64,000 bases of DNA. Origin: Chaenocephalus aceratus (lineage: Eukaryota; Chordata; Actinopteri; Perciformes; Channichthyidae). Every line of letters starts with the position of its first letter. The first letter of the stretch is position 1. A program made the translations under genes and the position numbers. Location of the stretch: positions 7,858,676 through 7,922,675 of the forward strand of contig CM043807.1 in the NCBI GenBank assembly GCA_023974075.1, in the 5' to 3' direction. Of this stretch, positions 26,001-39,100 are shown in pieces. The notes beneath the pieces were generated by a model that was given only the letters and a program-made list of their open reading frames with translations, was not told where the DNA came from and did no database searches.

Positions 26001-26045
26001 TTTCGGGTCAGAGGGCCTAGGTATAAAAGTCACGGCTCGCCACTG

Positions 26046-26465
26046 CTGTAGCCACATTTCATTTTATTTTTACTATTAGACGATTTAAACCCTCGGGATT
26101 TTTTTTTTAATTTGTTCTACATAACAGGAAACACGAGATGCATTCACTGACCTGACAAACTGAACATGAATTGAATGTTGATCCTCGCTGGTGAAAAATC
26201 AATGTCAATAGAATCGAGAATGACACACAGCTCCAGGATATTGAGCATGGGGACACTTTTAATGAGATTAATCTCAATTTTCTGCATGAGTTTTATATAC
26301 AGTCTGTGGTATAAACATACATAAATTGAAGATAATGTGCATATCCATTCTGAAACTATAATTATCCTGTTTGGTTGCTTAAATAAAAAAGTGTTCAGTG
26401 TATAATCAATGTTCATGATTGCAGCAAAATAACACATTTAAAAATGCATATTTAAACTTTGCAGC
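26046..26465. other. Intergenic, nothing recognised
   Basis: AT-rich, no frame or repeat ends recognised. Confidence 0.4.
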
Positions 26466-27205
26466 AATAGAGTGGTGCAGTGACGAGTCCTAAAACCCGG
26501 AAGTGAGTTAACATTTTACCACTACCGGTTCCCTCGTCTCAGAGTCGATGGGATTTCTCCATAGGATTTTGGAAAATTTCTCGAAATAAGGTCTGTGTTT
26601 GAAACACATTTAAGAGACGGTTCACGTTTTGTTCTACGACATTAAATACATCAGCAGTGACCCCACTGGTGATTTTTGAAGGGTTTACGTGTCTGAAAAA
26701 CGATGGTTGTTACCAAGTGGCTGAATAGTACTACAGAAGTTGTGGAGGACGTTGTACGTCATTACGCCGAACACGTAAACACTCCCTCTAAGTTTGTTTG
26801 CCCCTGTTCTGCTTGAAAGCAAGTACCTGCGCTCTTGCAAACTGTTAAAACAAACGCTTCAACTTGTATAATTTTTAATCTGTATTTTTTAATATGGATC
26901 TTAAGTTGGCGTGACGTCGAAGTTGTGCGACCCTGCTGTACTCGGCTGTAGTTCCTTTATAGCATAACGTTAGCATTTTGTTTCTGGCGATTAGATTTAT
27001 GATTAAAAAATTGCAAAAGTAGGGTAGACATGTCGATATTATCCGGCTGAATAAAACGTGCATTTATCAAACAGGTTCGTTTCCACAGACCTTATTTCGA
27101 GCTATTTTCCAAAATCCTATGGAGAAATCCCATTGCTTTTTTGTCGAAGGGAACCCATGTGCAGCTTACTTCCGGGTAAATACGTAATCCCTGCTCCACT
27201 CTATT
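26466..27205. mobile_element. Long-TIR non-autonomous element
   Basis: Starts AATAGAGTGGTGCAGTGACG and ends with the inverse CCACTCTATT. The arms (about 26466-26600 and 27060-27205) match inverted through 'cccggaagt', 'atgggatttctccataggat' and 'ctcgaaataaggtctgtg'. Inner sequence has no coding capacity. The target duplication is not clear. Confidence 0.75.
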
Positions 27206-27671
27206 AAGATTAAAACTGTAGGATGTAATAGTTTAGTCATTGTTACGACTGTCGCCTTCCTGGTCCTCTTAACTGTGTTAGCCTGTGTTATATGCAAATG
27301 AGCTGTGCGGTTGCCCTGACGTCATTGGCTGCCATCTCCTGGTCCGCCCCCTGAAGATTGTGATTGGAGCACGCCAGGCCCGACGCACTCCAATCGCAGC
27401 GCACAGCCGGCGCACACCTGCTGGAGATGAATACAAAGCCTGGGGACAATTATCACTCTGGAGGCTCTGACATGTGGACAGATGCCTCTCGCTACTTGCT
27501 CCTTAGCGAATTATGTTAACTGTGGTTAAACTCGTGTGATTAGTAATGTCTAGCTTAGTTAGAGTGTAGAGTAGCTTAGTTAGTGTTTAGAGTTAGGATT
27601 TTGGGACTGTTGCCTTTAGTTTAGCTGTGTTTTTGTACAGACTCTTTTTGTTAGTTGTACCACTTTTAAAG

Positions 27672-28892
27672 TAAGGTGACCAGATTTTGAAAATGAAAAC
27701 CGGGGACATTTTTTGAGTTTTGTGGTCAATATATCATTAACATATCCAATTTTCTTCACTGTTAAAGAAAACAGGGGGACAATTCTGGTGTAATGTAATT
27801 TGAACATTTTAACTGTTGGATACAAACAGAGGGATGATAGCTCATATATGAGACTTCAAAGGTATTTTATTTTGAAACTGTAAATCAGATTGTCCAGATT
27901 CTTTCTGAGTGTTTAGATGGGGTGTCCTGCTATCACCCTGAAGTGAAATAAGTATTTGATACTGGATAGTTTTTGTTTTATTCTTATCTAAAAATAGATG
28001 GATGATAGCTCATATATGAGACTACAAAGGACTTTTATTTTGAAACTCTACATCAGATTGTCGTGATTCTCTCGGAGTGATTAGATGGGGTGTCCTGCTA
28101 TCACCCTGGAGTGAAATAAGTATTTGATAATTTGAAAGCTTTTTATTTATTCGTGTATAAAAACAGAAGGACAATAGCCCATATATGAGATTTCAAAAGT
28201 ATTTTATTTTTAAACTCTACATCAGATTGTCCTGATTTTTTTCACCCTGAAGTGAAATAAGACTCTTTGATTATGGACGGTTTCCATTAAATAATAATCA
28301 AAATATAGATGGACAATAGATCTAATTTGAGATTTTAAACAGCATACATTTGTTATGTATGCATGTTATTTTAGGAGTGTTGTGAGATGGTGTCAACATC
28401 AATTGAAATGAGTCACTCAGTGGAAATGTCAGATATGTCTTCATAACTGTATACTTACATTTTACATTCACTCAGTTATAATGTGGTAGTTATACGTAGT
28501 TTGTTTTAAATAATTATTGATCACATTATATAGTACATATTTCTTAATTTAAGCTCCAGTATAAATGAATATGTTTGGTGTGTTTTTTAGGTATATTTGC
28601 TATTGACCAGTAAACGCTTTTTTTTGAAGGCAGTTTTTACAGGCCTCTACCGTAATACATAGGATATTCGCGCACCGCAATACAACGTGCAGGGTGGCTT
28701 GACTGAGTTTTGCGAAGTGGGGGCTGGCTTGACCACAGTCTGCAGTGTTTACCCAGAAACCTTTTATTTCACCTTGCTATGTGTTTTTAACGTATATTAA
28801 AAAACGGGGACATTTCCGGGGACAGTTTCAACCGGGGACAGGCCAATACAAACGGGACTGTCCCCGGAAAACGGGGACGTCTGGTCAGTCTA
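27672..28892. mobile_element. hAT-type element inserted in the solo LTR, 8-bp target duplication
   Basis: 1221 bp with ends TAAGGTGACCAGA and TCTGGTCAGTCTA (inverted) and perfect 8-bp target repeats TTTTAAAG (27664-27671 and 28893-28900). Subterminal CCGGGGACA-type strings occur on both sides. No transposase frame. Contains four copies of a 170-bp repeat. Confidence 0.88.
27831..28330. repeat. Tandem 170-bp repeats inside the hAT element
   Basis: Units start at about 27831, 28001, 28171 and 28312 with strings such as 'gatgatagctcatatatgag', 'attttgaaactctacatcag' and 'caccctgaagtgaaataag'. The third unit is shortened by about 30 bp and the fourth is partial and more diverged. Confidence 0.85.
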
Positions 28893-29261
28893 TTTTAAAG
28901 TGAGGTTTTGTTTTGTTTCTTATTTAGTGTAATAGTGTGTATTCCCCTGTATGCAATTAGACTCCTTTTTTAGAGTCCTCCTTTTGTTGGTAGGCCTACT
29001 TTATCTAATTCTGCGCCCTTTTTGGCTGTTGTTTGTGCCAGGCTGCCTGTCCTATTATTTTGTTACCCTGCTATCTAAAATAAACCCATTATACCAATTC
29101 CAACTGGTGTGTGTTGTTTTCCTCTACCCCTAGAGGGGGACGTAACAGTCATATATAAAACTGCAGGTTAAAACTCAAATGTCCAAGATACATGTTTTTA
29201 AAGGGGAAGTACATCATTTACATCAAAGTCTGAACCAGAGGGAGCTCCATGAGGTAAGATG

Positions 29262-29625
29262 ATTTACCTCTTGACTTTAAAATTACTCAAAAACCACACC
29301 TGTTTGCTACCCTGGCTCCTAAATGGTGGAATGAGCTCCAGACTGCAGAAACTCTGCATATCTTCTGACGCAAACTGAAAACGCATTTGTTTGGACTGTA
29401 CCTTGGCAATTAAGTTATTGCTGAAAAAAAGAAAAGCACTTGTTGAGTAATTTAGGCCTTGTAACTGATGCACCAGCACTCATGGTATGTATGCTCTTTC
29501 TTGAAGTGAATATATTTGCACTCTTTGTTGTTGTCCGGAGTTTGACTCTTTATGGTTTTTGCACCCATTGGATTTGGATAAAAGCGTCAGCTAAATGTTA
29601 TGTAATGTAATAATAATAATGTAAA
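29262..29625 (+). mobile_element. 3' end of an L2/CR1-type LINE
   Basis: A conceptual frame near 29310-29400 reads LAPKWWNELQTAETLHIF then RKLKTHLFGL, the familiar C-terminus of fish L2-like polymerases with a stop in it. The 3' UTR ends 'ggataaaagcgtcagctaaa' followed by 'tgtaatgtaataataa'. Confidence 0.65.
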
Positions 29626-29956
29626 AATAATCTGTAAGAATTAAGTGAGCCAATCAGAACTCCATAGCCTACTCCATTACTAGCATTATACACCCAATTC
29701 TTGACGAAGCTGTCTGTGGTTAAGATGCATTCTGGGTAATGTAGGCCCTAGGATCAAGAGAAGAAGAAGAACGCCTGGAAGAAAAAACGATGTCTGGGCT
29801 TCTGCTGCATCAATATTGATTGTTTATTCATCCTGATTGTAGGTCATAATATAGGATTATATTTGATCATAGGAGTGCAATCTGTGAAATACTTTTGCAA
29901 GCCATTAGGACAATAGTTGCAAAAAATGAACATTTAATGAGACTTTTCAATTATTA

Positions 29957-29962
29957 TTTATT
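29957..29962 (-). terminator. Poly(A) signal of the BGT1-like gene
   Basis: AATAAA on the minus strand, 175 bp beyond the stop codon. Confidence 0.6.
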
Positions 29963-30136
29963 ATAAAAAGGGTTAAGACTTGAGCACCAATATAAAAAAA
30001 CATACATGAAACATCATGAATGCATTTATACAAGTTTGTATATAAAAAGAAATGTGTTTTTGTCACATATTTGTACAGTTTAAAGATGACCTCTATATGC
30101 ACAGTCATCAGCTACAGGTCTGTTTATCAATGACCA

Positions 30137-33100
30137 TCAAACCATGGGTTCCTCCATCTCCCTCTTCTCTCTGTTCTCCTTGTTCTCCTCCACAGGCCTG
30201 TTTGGTGGCGGCTGTGCCTTGAAGATGGCTTTTTTACAAAGCGTGAGAATGGGCTTGTCTGGCCGAGCCTGACGCAGATCACTGGATGGAGTAGTCATGG
30301 TATTGGGATTCTGATTTACAGCAAGGAGAATGCCATTAATATCAAGCTTTCACCACAGAATCAAAGTTAAGATCTGAGATTAAAAGATAATACATTATTA
30401 CTGAAATCGGCCAACAACTACTGTCACTCACCTTCCACTGTGAGATCAAAATGAATGCTGGGATGCTTATCAGTGGAGTTAAGACAAGTATCGTGCCCAA
30501 TATGCCCCAATGTGAACCGATTGTATAACCATACACGTAGATTTCTTTTTTTATACTCAAGTCATACATCATTGTGGCCTAGAGGAGAAGAAGAGATCAA
30601 GTTAATGCTGAATTGTAAATCAATTGTTGCAGTGCAAGAAAAGAAAGAATTCTGACCAATAGAAAGAAGTGGAAAGAAAGCTATTTGTAATTTCAGGAAG
30701 CACATTCTTTGCATCAAATGTAATGTGTTTTTGTGATTTATTTAGCCTAAACATACAAGAAAACTGTTTTAATTATCAATACGAATAACTAGGAGGGCTG
30801 TACAATGATATTTTACTGATCATTCTGTGAGGTGTGTTAATTAAATGACATAGGTGAAACACTCAGCAAAGATAGAAAGCAAGGAGAGAGAGGAAGAGGA
30901 AAGATCTGTTTTCAGAAGTAATATCAGGTACAAAATAATGAGTACATATGAAAACATGACAGGAAATACACATTAAAGTAGAGTGTGAGTATCTCACCCA
31001 ACAGATGAGCGGCGTGATGAACATCCAGCAGTACTTCAGCACGGGGAATGGTTTGTATCCGATCATGTCCTCAATGTTGTCATAGAAACGGTCCGCACCT
31101 GGACAGAAAGTGTAAGCCAACTAAAAGGATCAAACTGGTTTCATATTTGAAACAAAAACACATCGGGTCAATAAATAATAAACCCAGAGAAATGGCTTAA
31201 TCTTTGTGAAATCCAGAGGCATCTTTCCCTAAACCTTTCCATACTTGATTGACTAGTATTGTACGATTTTTTTTTAAAGAAATATTTCCATTTAATGCAA
31301 CGTAACCACTCTACTCCACCACAATAACTTTATATTGAAATTCTTGTGCTTGATAGTTACTTTTCAGATGGAGATCTTGCATACAAAACTTTAAGTGAGT
31401 TCATTAAATGTATTGCATTCTGACTAAACTACCCAATATTATAGAAAGTAGTTGAAATGAACTCCACCTTGAGAAATTACAACATGAAAGGAGCACCTTG
31501 ATAGTAATACATCAACAATTATTATAACGCAGATGCTATTTGCACCCTTGTGACTATAGTGATCAAATGCTATTTGCACCCGGGTTTATGTAACCACATA
31601 TTGGCTATTTACAGCCGGGTGTATATAGCATTGCAGAAACACATAAACCCAGGAATCCATAGACATTGCTATTTACAGCCGGGCATACATTTGATTATGT
31701 TTTAAATCCATGTGTTTTTGGAATTGTATTTGTCTTTGATTACTAGTAGTACATACAAGCAGAAGAGAAAACTACAGAAACAGGAGCGGTGCACCTAACA
31801 ACATCCAGAGATTGATTTGTGGGAATGCATAACAGCAGAATCATTTGTCAAAATGATGGAGGAAAGCAGACACAGCTAAAAAAAATGACACAATAATCCA
31901 CCCCTGAAACTACCTTCACGTACACACAGTGAAGGAGGGAGTAGCCTCATTTACATTTTCATAACACAGACTCACTCAGAGTCAAATTAATGGCTAAACA
32001 ACAAAACGTAGGGATGAGGAAGTAGCTGCAGAAAGGATATATCACTCTGCATTGGTATATAGCAGAAATAAATTAATTGTTTTATTTAGAGTATGCAATA
32101 CAGATGCTCTGAGAGATGAGATGCACAGCATTATGAGAACAGAGGAACTCCACCCACGTGTTGTAATTTAGCCAGTAATGAAGGTGTGGGTGGCAGAGAG
32201 AGCTCAGAGGATTTATCCAAAATGATGAGTAATTTCAGCAGGATATATAACCATTGAAAACTTCATAAAATATTCTAAATGTCTATACTGTATTTAGAGA
32301 ATAGGATTAGCAGAAAGCCACAGGATGTTGTTTCAGTCCAGTAGATGGCACACTTCTGGTTTAAGAAAAACCCCACAAACAAACACTACGTTTTTCTGAG
32401 TTTGTTCATTTGACAGTGTCTCCATAAATGAGTTGCTAAATATGCCAAGAAAAGACAAAGAAACCATTCAAGTTGTTTCTTTGTGTTGTATCAATTGGGT
32501 TTTGCTGAAGAAACTGAAAAACAAGAACACAGCTCTCCTTCCTGTGAGGTTCTAAGGACCATTGTAACTAAATCCGGCCGACCCCTGCCACCCTGGACAC
32601 AAACTGTTCACCCCCCCCCTCTGGCAGAGGCTCCATCAGGACCAAAACCTCTCGCCACCTGAACAGTTTCTTCCCCTCCGCTACCGGCCTCTTAAACAAG
32701 GCCCGGCCCCCCCACTGACACTTTACCTCAGCCACAATGTTTAAATATTGCTCCAATTTCCCCATCACCAGCAGCCTGCCCCATTCGCAGCCCCCGGCCA
32801 CTCGCCGCGGCGCACTCGACACGCCTCTTGCCCCGCGTTCCGAAACGGAGCCCGAATTCAGGAAGTGGACAGTCATTCAACTCCAACGTTTTCCTGAAAG
32901 AACATGGCATCCACTTTCTCCTTGTGCAGCCAGCTCTAGCCACAGCAACACCACCTCAACACAACCAGCCTCCTCAGTTTATCGCCCTTCTCCCGTGTCC
33001 CCCGTCTTGCGCCAGCAGATTCTCCTCGATAACTACGTACACTTAGCTCAGCTACTACAGCCATCAATCATCAACACTAGCCAGCCCAGGGAAGGTCTGA

Positions 33101-36100
33101 GGTCTAAGGACTTAACCCCTGCAGAGTTCGCCCTAGCTTTTTCCCTTTACCACAACGTCATCTGCTCAGTCTATCCCACAGGTAGAACCGAGTTAGACGA
33201 GTACCTCTTCATAGAGCTCGACATGGCCTTACGCTTCGGAGGTTCAGGTTTCTACACCTACCACGTCCACTTCGCTAGCCAAGCCGCCAGCCACATTAAA
33301 CAGTTTAACCAGGGAACATACTGGCGCGCTCTGGACTCTGAGCTTTACTTCCGCATCTTCGCAGCACGCGCATCCCTTTATTGCCAATTATGCGGAGCCC
33401 CCTCCCACCCGGCCTCAGCATGCTCAGTCAGCACCCCACCTCCTGAACCACCCCGCTCACTCCCTTTTCCATCAAGAGGCAACGCCTCAGCCTTCAACCG
33501 CCTATCACCCGCCGCACCCCTACCTCCCATCATCCCTAGGCCCGCAAACAAACGTTCATCAGCCAACGCCCCCGTTTGGCCTTCCGCGTCGACAGACGCG
33601 GAAGGCCAATCCACTACCAGGGAGGCAGGATGGTGTGTAACAACTTCAATGCCGCCTAATGCACATCTGCTCTTTCTGCGGCGGCCCTCACGCCAGGAGC
33701 ACCTGCCCCCACAATCCAACCACACCAGCAGATTGACTAGCACGGCACCTCAGCACACCCGTCAAGGTAAACGAACAAGCTACCGCCTTACAAAATCATC
33801 CAGATAGACAGTTTGTTTACTTTCTCACCAATGGCTTCACCCACGGTTTATAACCAGGCATAGAGATACTGACACATCTCACATCTGCCACAACCTTCAG
33901 TCCGCTTTAACAGAACCTCACACCGTCGACACCTTACTGGCCAAAGAAGTCAAAGAAGGATTCATGATAGGCCCATTCAATAATCCCCCCTTTCCAGTGT
34001 TCCGCATCAGTCCAATAGGCATGGCTACTCAGAAATCCTCCGGAAAAAAGAGGCTCATAATAGACCTGTCTTCTCCACACGGCTCAGCCATCCCGAGAAT
34101 TAACACATCATTCCAAGCCCTAACTTTTCGATGCAATACGCACACATCGACCACGCCATCACCCTCATCCGCTCAGCAGGCCGCGGAGCATGGCTTTCTA
34201 AAGCAGACATCACCAGTGCATTCAAAATCTTGCCTATCCACCCAGACTTCTGGCGTTTCTTCGGAGTGTACTGGAAGGGAGCTTATTACTTCTCAGTACG
34301 CCTCACATTCGGCTGCAGAAGCAGTCCCAAAATCTTTGATTCCCTTTCAGAAGCTCTGTGCTGGATCTTGACAAACAATCACAGACTCCCCTACGTGCTC
34401 CGTCTTCTCGACGACTTTCTCATCGTCACTCCACCATCCTCACCCCCCCGCCATGGGCTGAACACACTCATACAAACATTTTACGACCTTGGCATCCCTC
34501 TGTCTGAAGAGAAAACCTCAGGGCCTAGAACCTCCATTGAGTTTCTAGGCATCACCCTGCACTCAATGTCTTTCCAGGCTTCTCTATCCTCAGAGAAAGT
34601 ACAGCGCTCTTCTCTTGTCAAACTAGTTACAGGCAGACAGATGCACGAAACGGCAACTGTTAGCCCTCCTCGGCCACCTAAATTACGCCATCCGCATAAT
34701 ACCACAAGCAAAACCTTCTTGTCCAACCTGCTGAACAGAGCGGCGTCAGTTCCCTCCATCCACGATCAATTAGTTCTCGACGATGCATGCAAAATGGAAA
34801 TGCATCTTTGGCAGGATTTATTGTACTCGTCGAACGGCATCTCCTTCTATGACGAAAATATAGTACCTTACATTTCATGTTTTTTCCCTTACCCTTACCC
34901 ACCCCCCATTTTCCCTCTGCTGGTCTATGGCCTTGTAGAGGGTAACGGGAGAGTCACTTAAGTAAGCGGGAGAGTGCATCTGACGAAGAGAAAGGTTGTT
35001 GTGCTCCCTATCTCTGTTTCTTATCCTATATCTAATAGAACTGCTCGGGTCTTGATAGATTGAGTGGGGAAGTTCATGAGATATTTCTTGAGGGTTATCA
35101 AGAATACATTTTATCCAATGACCTTTTCCCTCTCTGTCTGTGTCTGTGTATTCTCTTGTTCCGATTAACCCAGCCAACTATTTTTTCTTGTTTTGTATCT
35201 ATATCTACGCCGGGATCCGGAGTCGAGGCTGATCCTCTTGCTGTAGTCCTGTGTCTTGGATCCTCTATCCTGAGTTCTGGATTAAGTCGTGGACTTCGGG
35301 TCGTGGCTGAACCTGTCTCTGCGGTCCTGCCTTGGGTCTCGTCATGCTGCTTCCCTGATGGCTTCCTCAGGATTGTAGCTGACATCTTCGTGGATTCATC
35401 TTCTTATTACAGACACATGCATTTCCTAACATTCGGTCTATATGCTGTAAAATGTATTATCTCTTTGATTTACACACGGCATCTATTGCACGTCTGTCCG
35501 TCCTGGGAGAGGGATCCCTCCTCTGTTGCTCTCCCTGAGGTTTCTCCCATTTTTTCCCCTTAAACTGTGGGTTTTCTCTGGAAGTGTTTCCTTGTACGAT
35601 GTGAGGGTCTAAGGACAGAGGGTCTAAGGACAGAGGGTCTAAGGATAGAGGGTGTCGTTTTTCTCATTCTGATATTCTGAATAATCTGTGCTGTTGTATT
35701 TGCTATAAAGTGTCTCTACTGTAGGCTATTTTTATTATATGTACAGCACTTTGGGTCGACCAAAAATCGTTTATAAATGTGCTATATAAATAAAACTTGA
35801 TTTGATTTTCTCACCGAAACAGGGAAAATGGCCACACGTTTCTGGTTCCAGAAACACTTTCACAACATGTTGCATATTTCGGGGATATTCTCAGAACACT
35901 ATTCGAGCCATTCATTCCGCATTGGCGCAGCGTCCACAGCAACGAGACTGGGCATCTCTGATCAAACCATCCAGGTCCTGGGCCGCTGGTCATCCCAAGA
36001 TTACCACACCTACATCCGCAACAATCTTAACGATCTCAGACAGGCACACGCTCAACTCAGTTCCATTTAATCTGACTCTTTTGGGGGCCCGTAATCAGCC

Positions 36101-39100
36101 CAAGCGGATCATGCCGGAGACGGAACCCCCACTCTGAGTCTCCCACTGCACGGACCACAGCACGTCCTCCCAGACCAGAACATCCCTTCACCCCCCTCAT
36201 ATCATTCATTTGTTACTTCTGCAATAAACCTATAAACATCACACTGTTTTGGCGTGGTTCCTGCTAGTGAAATGAAGTTAACTTGTTAACATAGGTTCAG
36301 GAGCATGGCCACGCCAAACCTACGCTACACAATGATGGGGAAAGATTTAAATATGAATCTGTGTGCTTAGCTGCTGGTGGATATTGTCACAGATTCTCAG
36401 AAACTATGCACCAATAGCCTAAGAGGAGTGTATCTGAAGCATATGTGGCGCATATGCAAAGCAATGGGGGGAATACAATTATGGGAACCTTATTCCAAAT
36501 ATTCAAGAACAAAAATGAACACAGGATCCATTCATCTTTTCAATCTCATCAAAATGACCCGTTTTCTTTTGTCTGTAGATCTCTTTTAAATATAATTTAT
36601 ATTACAAACTATACCGTGGATATCAAAAGCTGGTTTCTTACAGATAAGATTTTACAGATACAGTCAGTTAATTACACAGATGACACAAATGCTGCTGTCA
36701 GAATCGCATGAGCTCAAGAAATGTAATGAAGGTACCTAAAAGCTAAATCCATCAGATATCTAGTTCTTCAGAAATGATTTTAAACATTGCAGCAGTAGTT
36801 CAATGCTGCATACCAGTGCACGATACAAAGCAACGTGCAGTGATGGCCAATGGCATGACTTACCATACACCCAGGAAATGACAATGCACTCAAAGCAGGC
36901 AATAAAGAGGAGACTGATTCCACTGGGGCCGTAGGTGTCAATCAGCTGGAAGACGAACATCCCTCCCTGAAACATGAGCATGAATATAATTACTGCCTGA
37001 GAGTAGTCTGCCTCCGACCACCTGTCACATTGCAGTTTACACCGAGTGTCGTCATTTTTTTAAATCAGCATATGAATTATTGGTAATGGCTGAACATGTG
37101 TCCATCAAAGTGACGTTTGACCACCAACATCGAATCAGTACTTACAGCCAAGAAATTATCCAATTAGCACCAAATGTAACCGCAAATGTAAAGGTTGTTG
37201 GTCATGGACTTTTAAAAAGAATCACCTTATATCAGTGCTTAATGAAAAACGAAGGGTATGTGAACGTTATAACAAGTCTTTTTATGAATAATTCAGAAGA
37301 AAATGTCATGACATATCTATCCAATAGCTGTCTCTCTAGCTAATACTGGACCAATTTAAAAAATAGTTATAGCTATAGTCAGATAGACACAAAGATATGG
37401 ACAACTAGCATCCAGATTAAGAAAAAAAGCGTCCCTTGAACATACCAATAAAGATCACACAGTACTGCGAGTGCTAATCTATGTCTATGCTGTTATTGGA
37501 TCATTAGTATCCCCTATGTCCTTATTTCACGAAGCAAGTCCTCACCTCAGTAAGGCATGGCAGCCCCAGCAGGAAGCAGACGACAGCGATGACCAGGACC
37601 AGGATCTCCCTGCGGCCGCGCCTCCTCAGCTGACCTGGGAACATGTCTGTGAGGCCTGTGGCCAGGCTCTCCACACACACAAACTGTGAGGAGGGGAACA
37701 CATTAGCTAATTTAATAGTGAGGAAACACTGCATACAGTATGATAAATGACATACAATACCTGTGAGTCCAGGCCGAGGAAGAGGATCATGAGGAAGAAG
37801 AGCACAGCCCAGAAGGATGAGCCAGGCAGCAACGACAGAGCCTTTGGATAAGCGATGAAGATCAGACCAGGACCTGGAGAAAGCACATAAAGGATTCTAT
37901 CAACACATCAGAGTGTTAGGGATTTAGAGTCTTCCAACATAGCCGTTCCCAACATAAATCTGTCATGAAAGGTTGTAGCCTAATAATGACAAGAAATAAA
38001 CATACTTTAATGGAAGATAAATATGTTATCCTGTCATCTTGACCCCTCACATTTTTCACATGACTCTTTGAGGTGTGCCAAAACTCAGGCTGGAGAATTC
38101 CTGTTTTAACACATGTATTAATTGCTTCAGTTTAATATATGCCGTTTTATTGCATGTTGCTTCCCTAAAAAGAAGGTGGACATTCAACAGAACTGTGTCT
38201 GGTCGTTATATGCCATCTTGTGGGCATTGGTGGTTGTTGTCACGGCAAACACTGAAGCCATAATGTGAGAAAGTAGATGGGCAACTACATTCACCCCTGA
38301 TCATTTCAGTTTTATAATCCACAATGTCAAATATGTGTAGTACAAAACTATTGGCAACAATATATACTTATACAAAAGTCAAAGTAGTCTACTTATACAA
38401 AAGTAGAATAATATATAGGATATGTTTTATAATTATTGATCATTAAAGTGTTATCAAAGCTGGTAAAGGTGCTAGTTTGAATGCCTTTGTATACTGCAGG
38501 GTAGCTTGTGAATTTACTCCAGGTGGAACTCAAGTCTGATTTAACACTTGGTTATATTATATATTTCACATCATTAATAAACATCTGTAAAGTAACTAAG
38601 GTACTAAAGTAATGTAGTGGAGTAAAAGTACACCATTTACCTCTGAACTGTAGTGGGGTAGAAGTGCAAAGTAGAAAACTGTTGATATACTCAAGTAAAG
38701 TACAATTGAATTGTACAGTACTTCAGTTACTGTAGTTAGTTACACCACTGTTATTTGGTATGTTTTCAATGCTGGTTGGAAATAACAAATAATAATTTTG
38801 AAGTTGTCAAAAACAGTAATTGGCAGATTAATTGATTTAGAAATAAGGAATAATTGCAGCAGCAGTTTTGAGATATTTCAATACAGAGATGCTGTTGGAG
38901 AAATACTGTTTTCTCCACACTTTGGGTTTGTTTTAATGCACTGATATCATGTGTGGCTCTGAACTATGTACGACCTTGCCTCTTTATGATAGGAGCAGGC
39001 AGGGCATTTCAGGTTGTTGACCTTTATGAGGAGACAGGCACATACTTGTTGTCTCCTACATTATCTCACAACTGCTGGAAGTCCGGAAGTCGCAGATGAC

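Larger units (their letters stand above)
23653..26045. mobile_element. Element with CAGTGGCGAGCCGT terminal inverted repeats, host of nested insertions
   Basis: Left end CAGTGGCGAGCCGTCAGGGC and right end ACGGCTCGCCACTG are a perfect 14-bp inverted pair, and inner 'agggccctctaggccctct' is echoed by 'cagagggcctagg' near the right end. CAG starts are usual for hAT, but the flanking 8-mers do not match, so the family is unproven. Most of its length is later insertions (24056-25811, 24628-25228, 25807-26000). No transposase frame seen. Confidence 0.65.
27241..29147. mobile_element. Solo LTR with GTCAT target duplication
   Basis: Begins TGTTACGACTG and ends GGGGGACGTAACA (TG...CA termini) between perfect 5-bp repeats GTCAT (27236-27240 and 29148-29152). 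An AATAAA signal sits near its 3' end (29079-29084) on the plus strand. Without the hAT insertion it would be about 678 bp. No internal retroelement genes adjoin it, so it is a solo LTR left by recombination. The superfamily (Gypsy, BEL, ERV) cannot be read from an LTR alone. Confidence 0.82.
32737..36320 (+). mobile_element. DIRS/Ngaro-type tyrosine-recombinase retrotransposon, broken
   Basis: Order: gag-like frame (32737-33805), reverse transcriptase (about 33820-34890), an L2-derived insertion (34913-35802), the C-terminal part of a tyrosine recombinase (35806-36070), then 250 bp with AATAAA (36223-36228) and a 10-bp inverted repeat TTTGGCGTGG / CCACGCCAAA (36248-36257, 36309-36318). The RNase H and the N-terminal half of the recombinase are missing. 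Such elements insert through a recombinase, so no target duplication is expected. It sits in intron 12 of the BGT1-like gene, in opposite orientation. Confidence 0.87.

Noticed and set aside
23653..26045. 8-bp target duplication around the CAGTGGCGAGCC element
   Set aside because: Flanking 8-mers (cacacagc and ctgtagcc) do not match, so hAT membership is not claimed.
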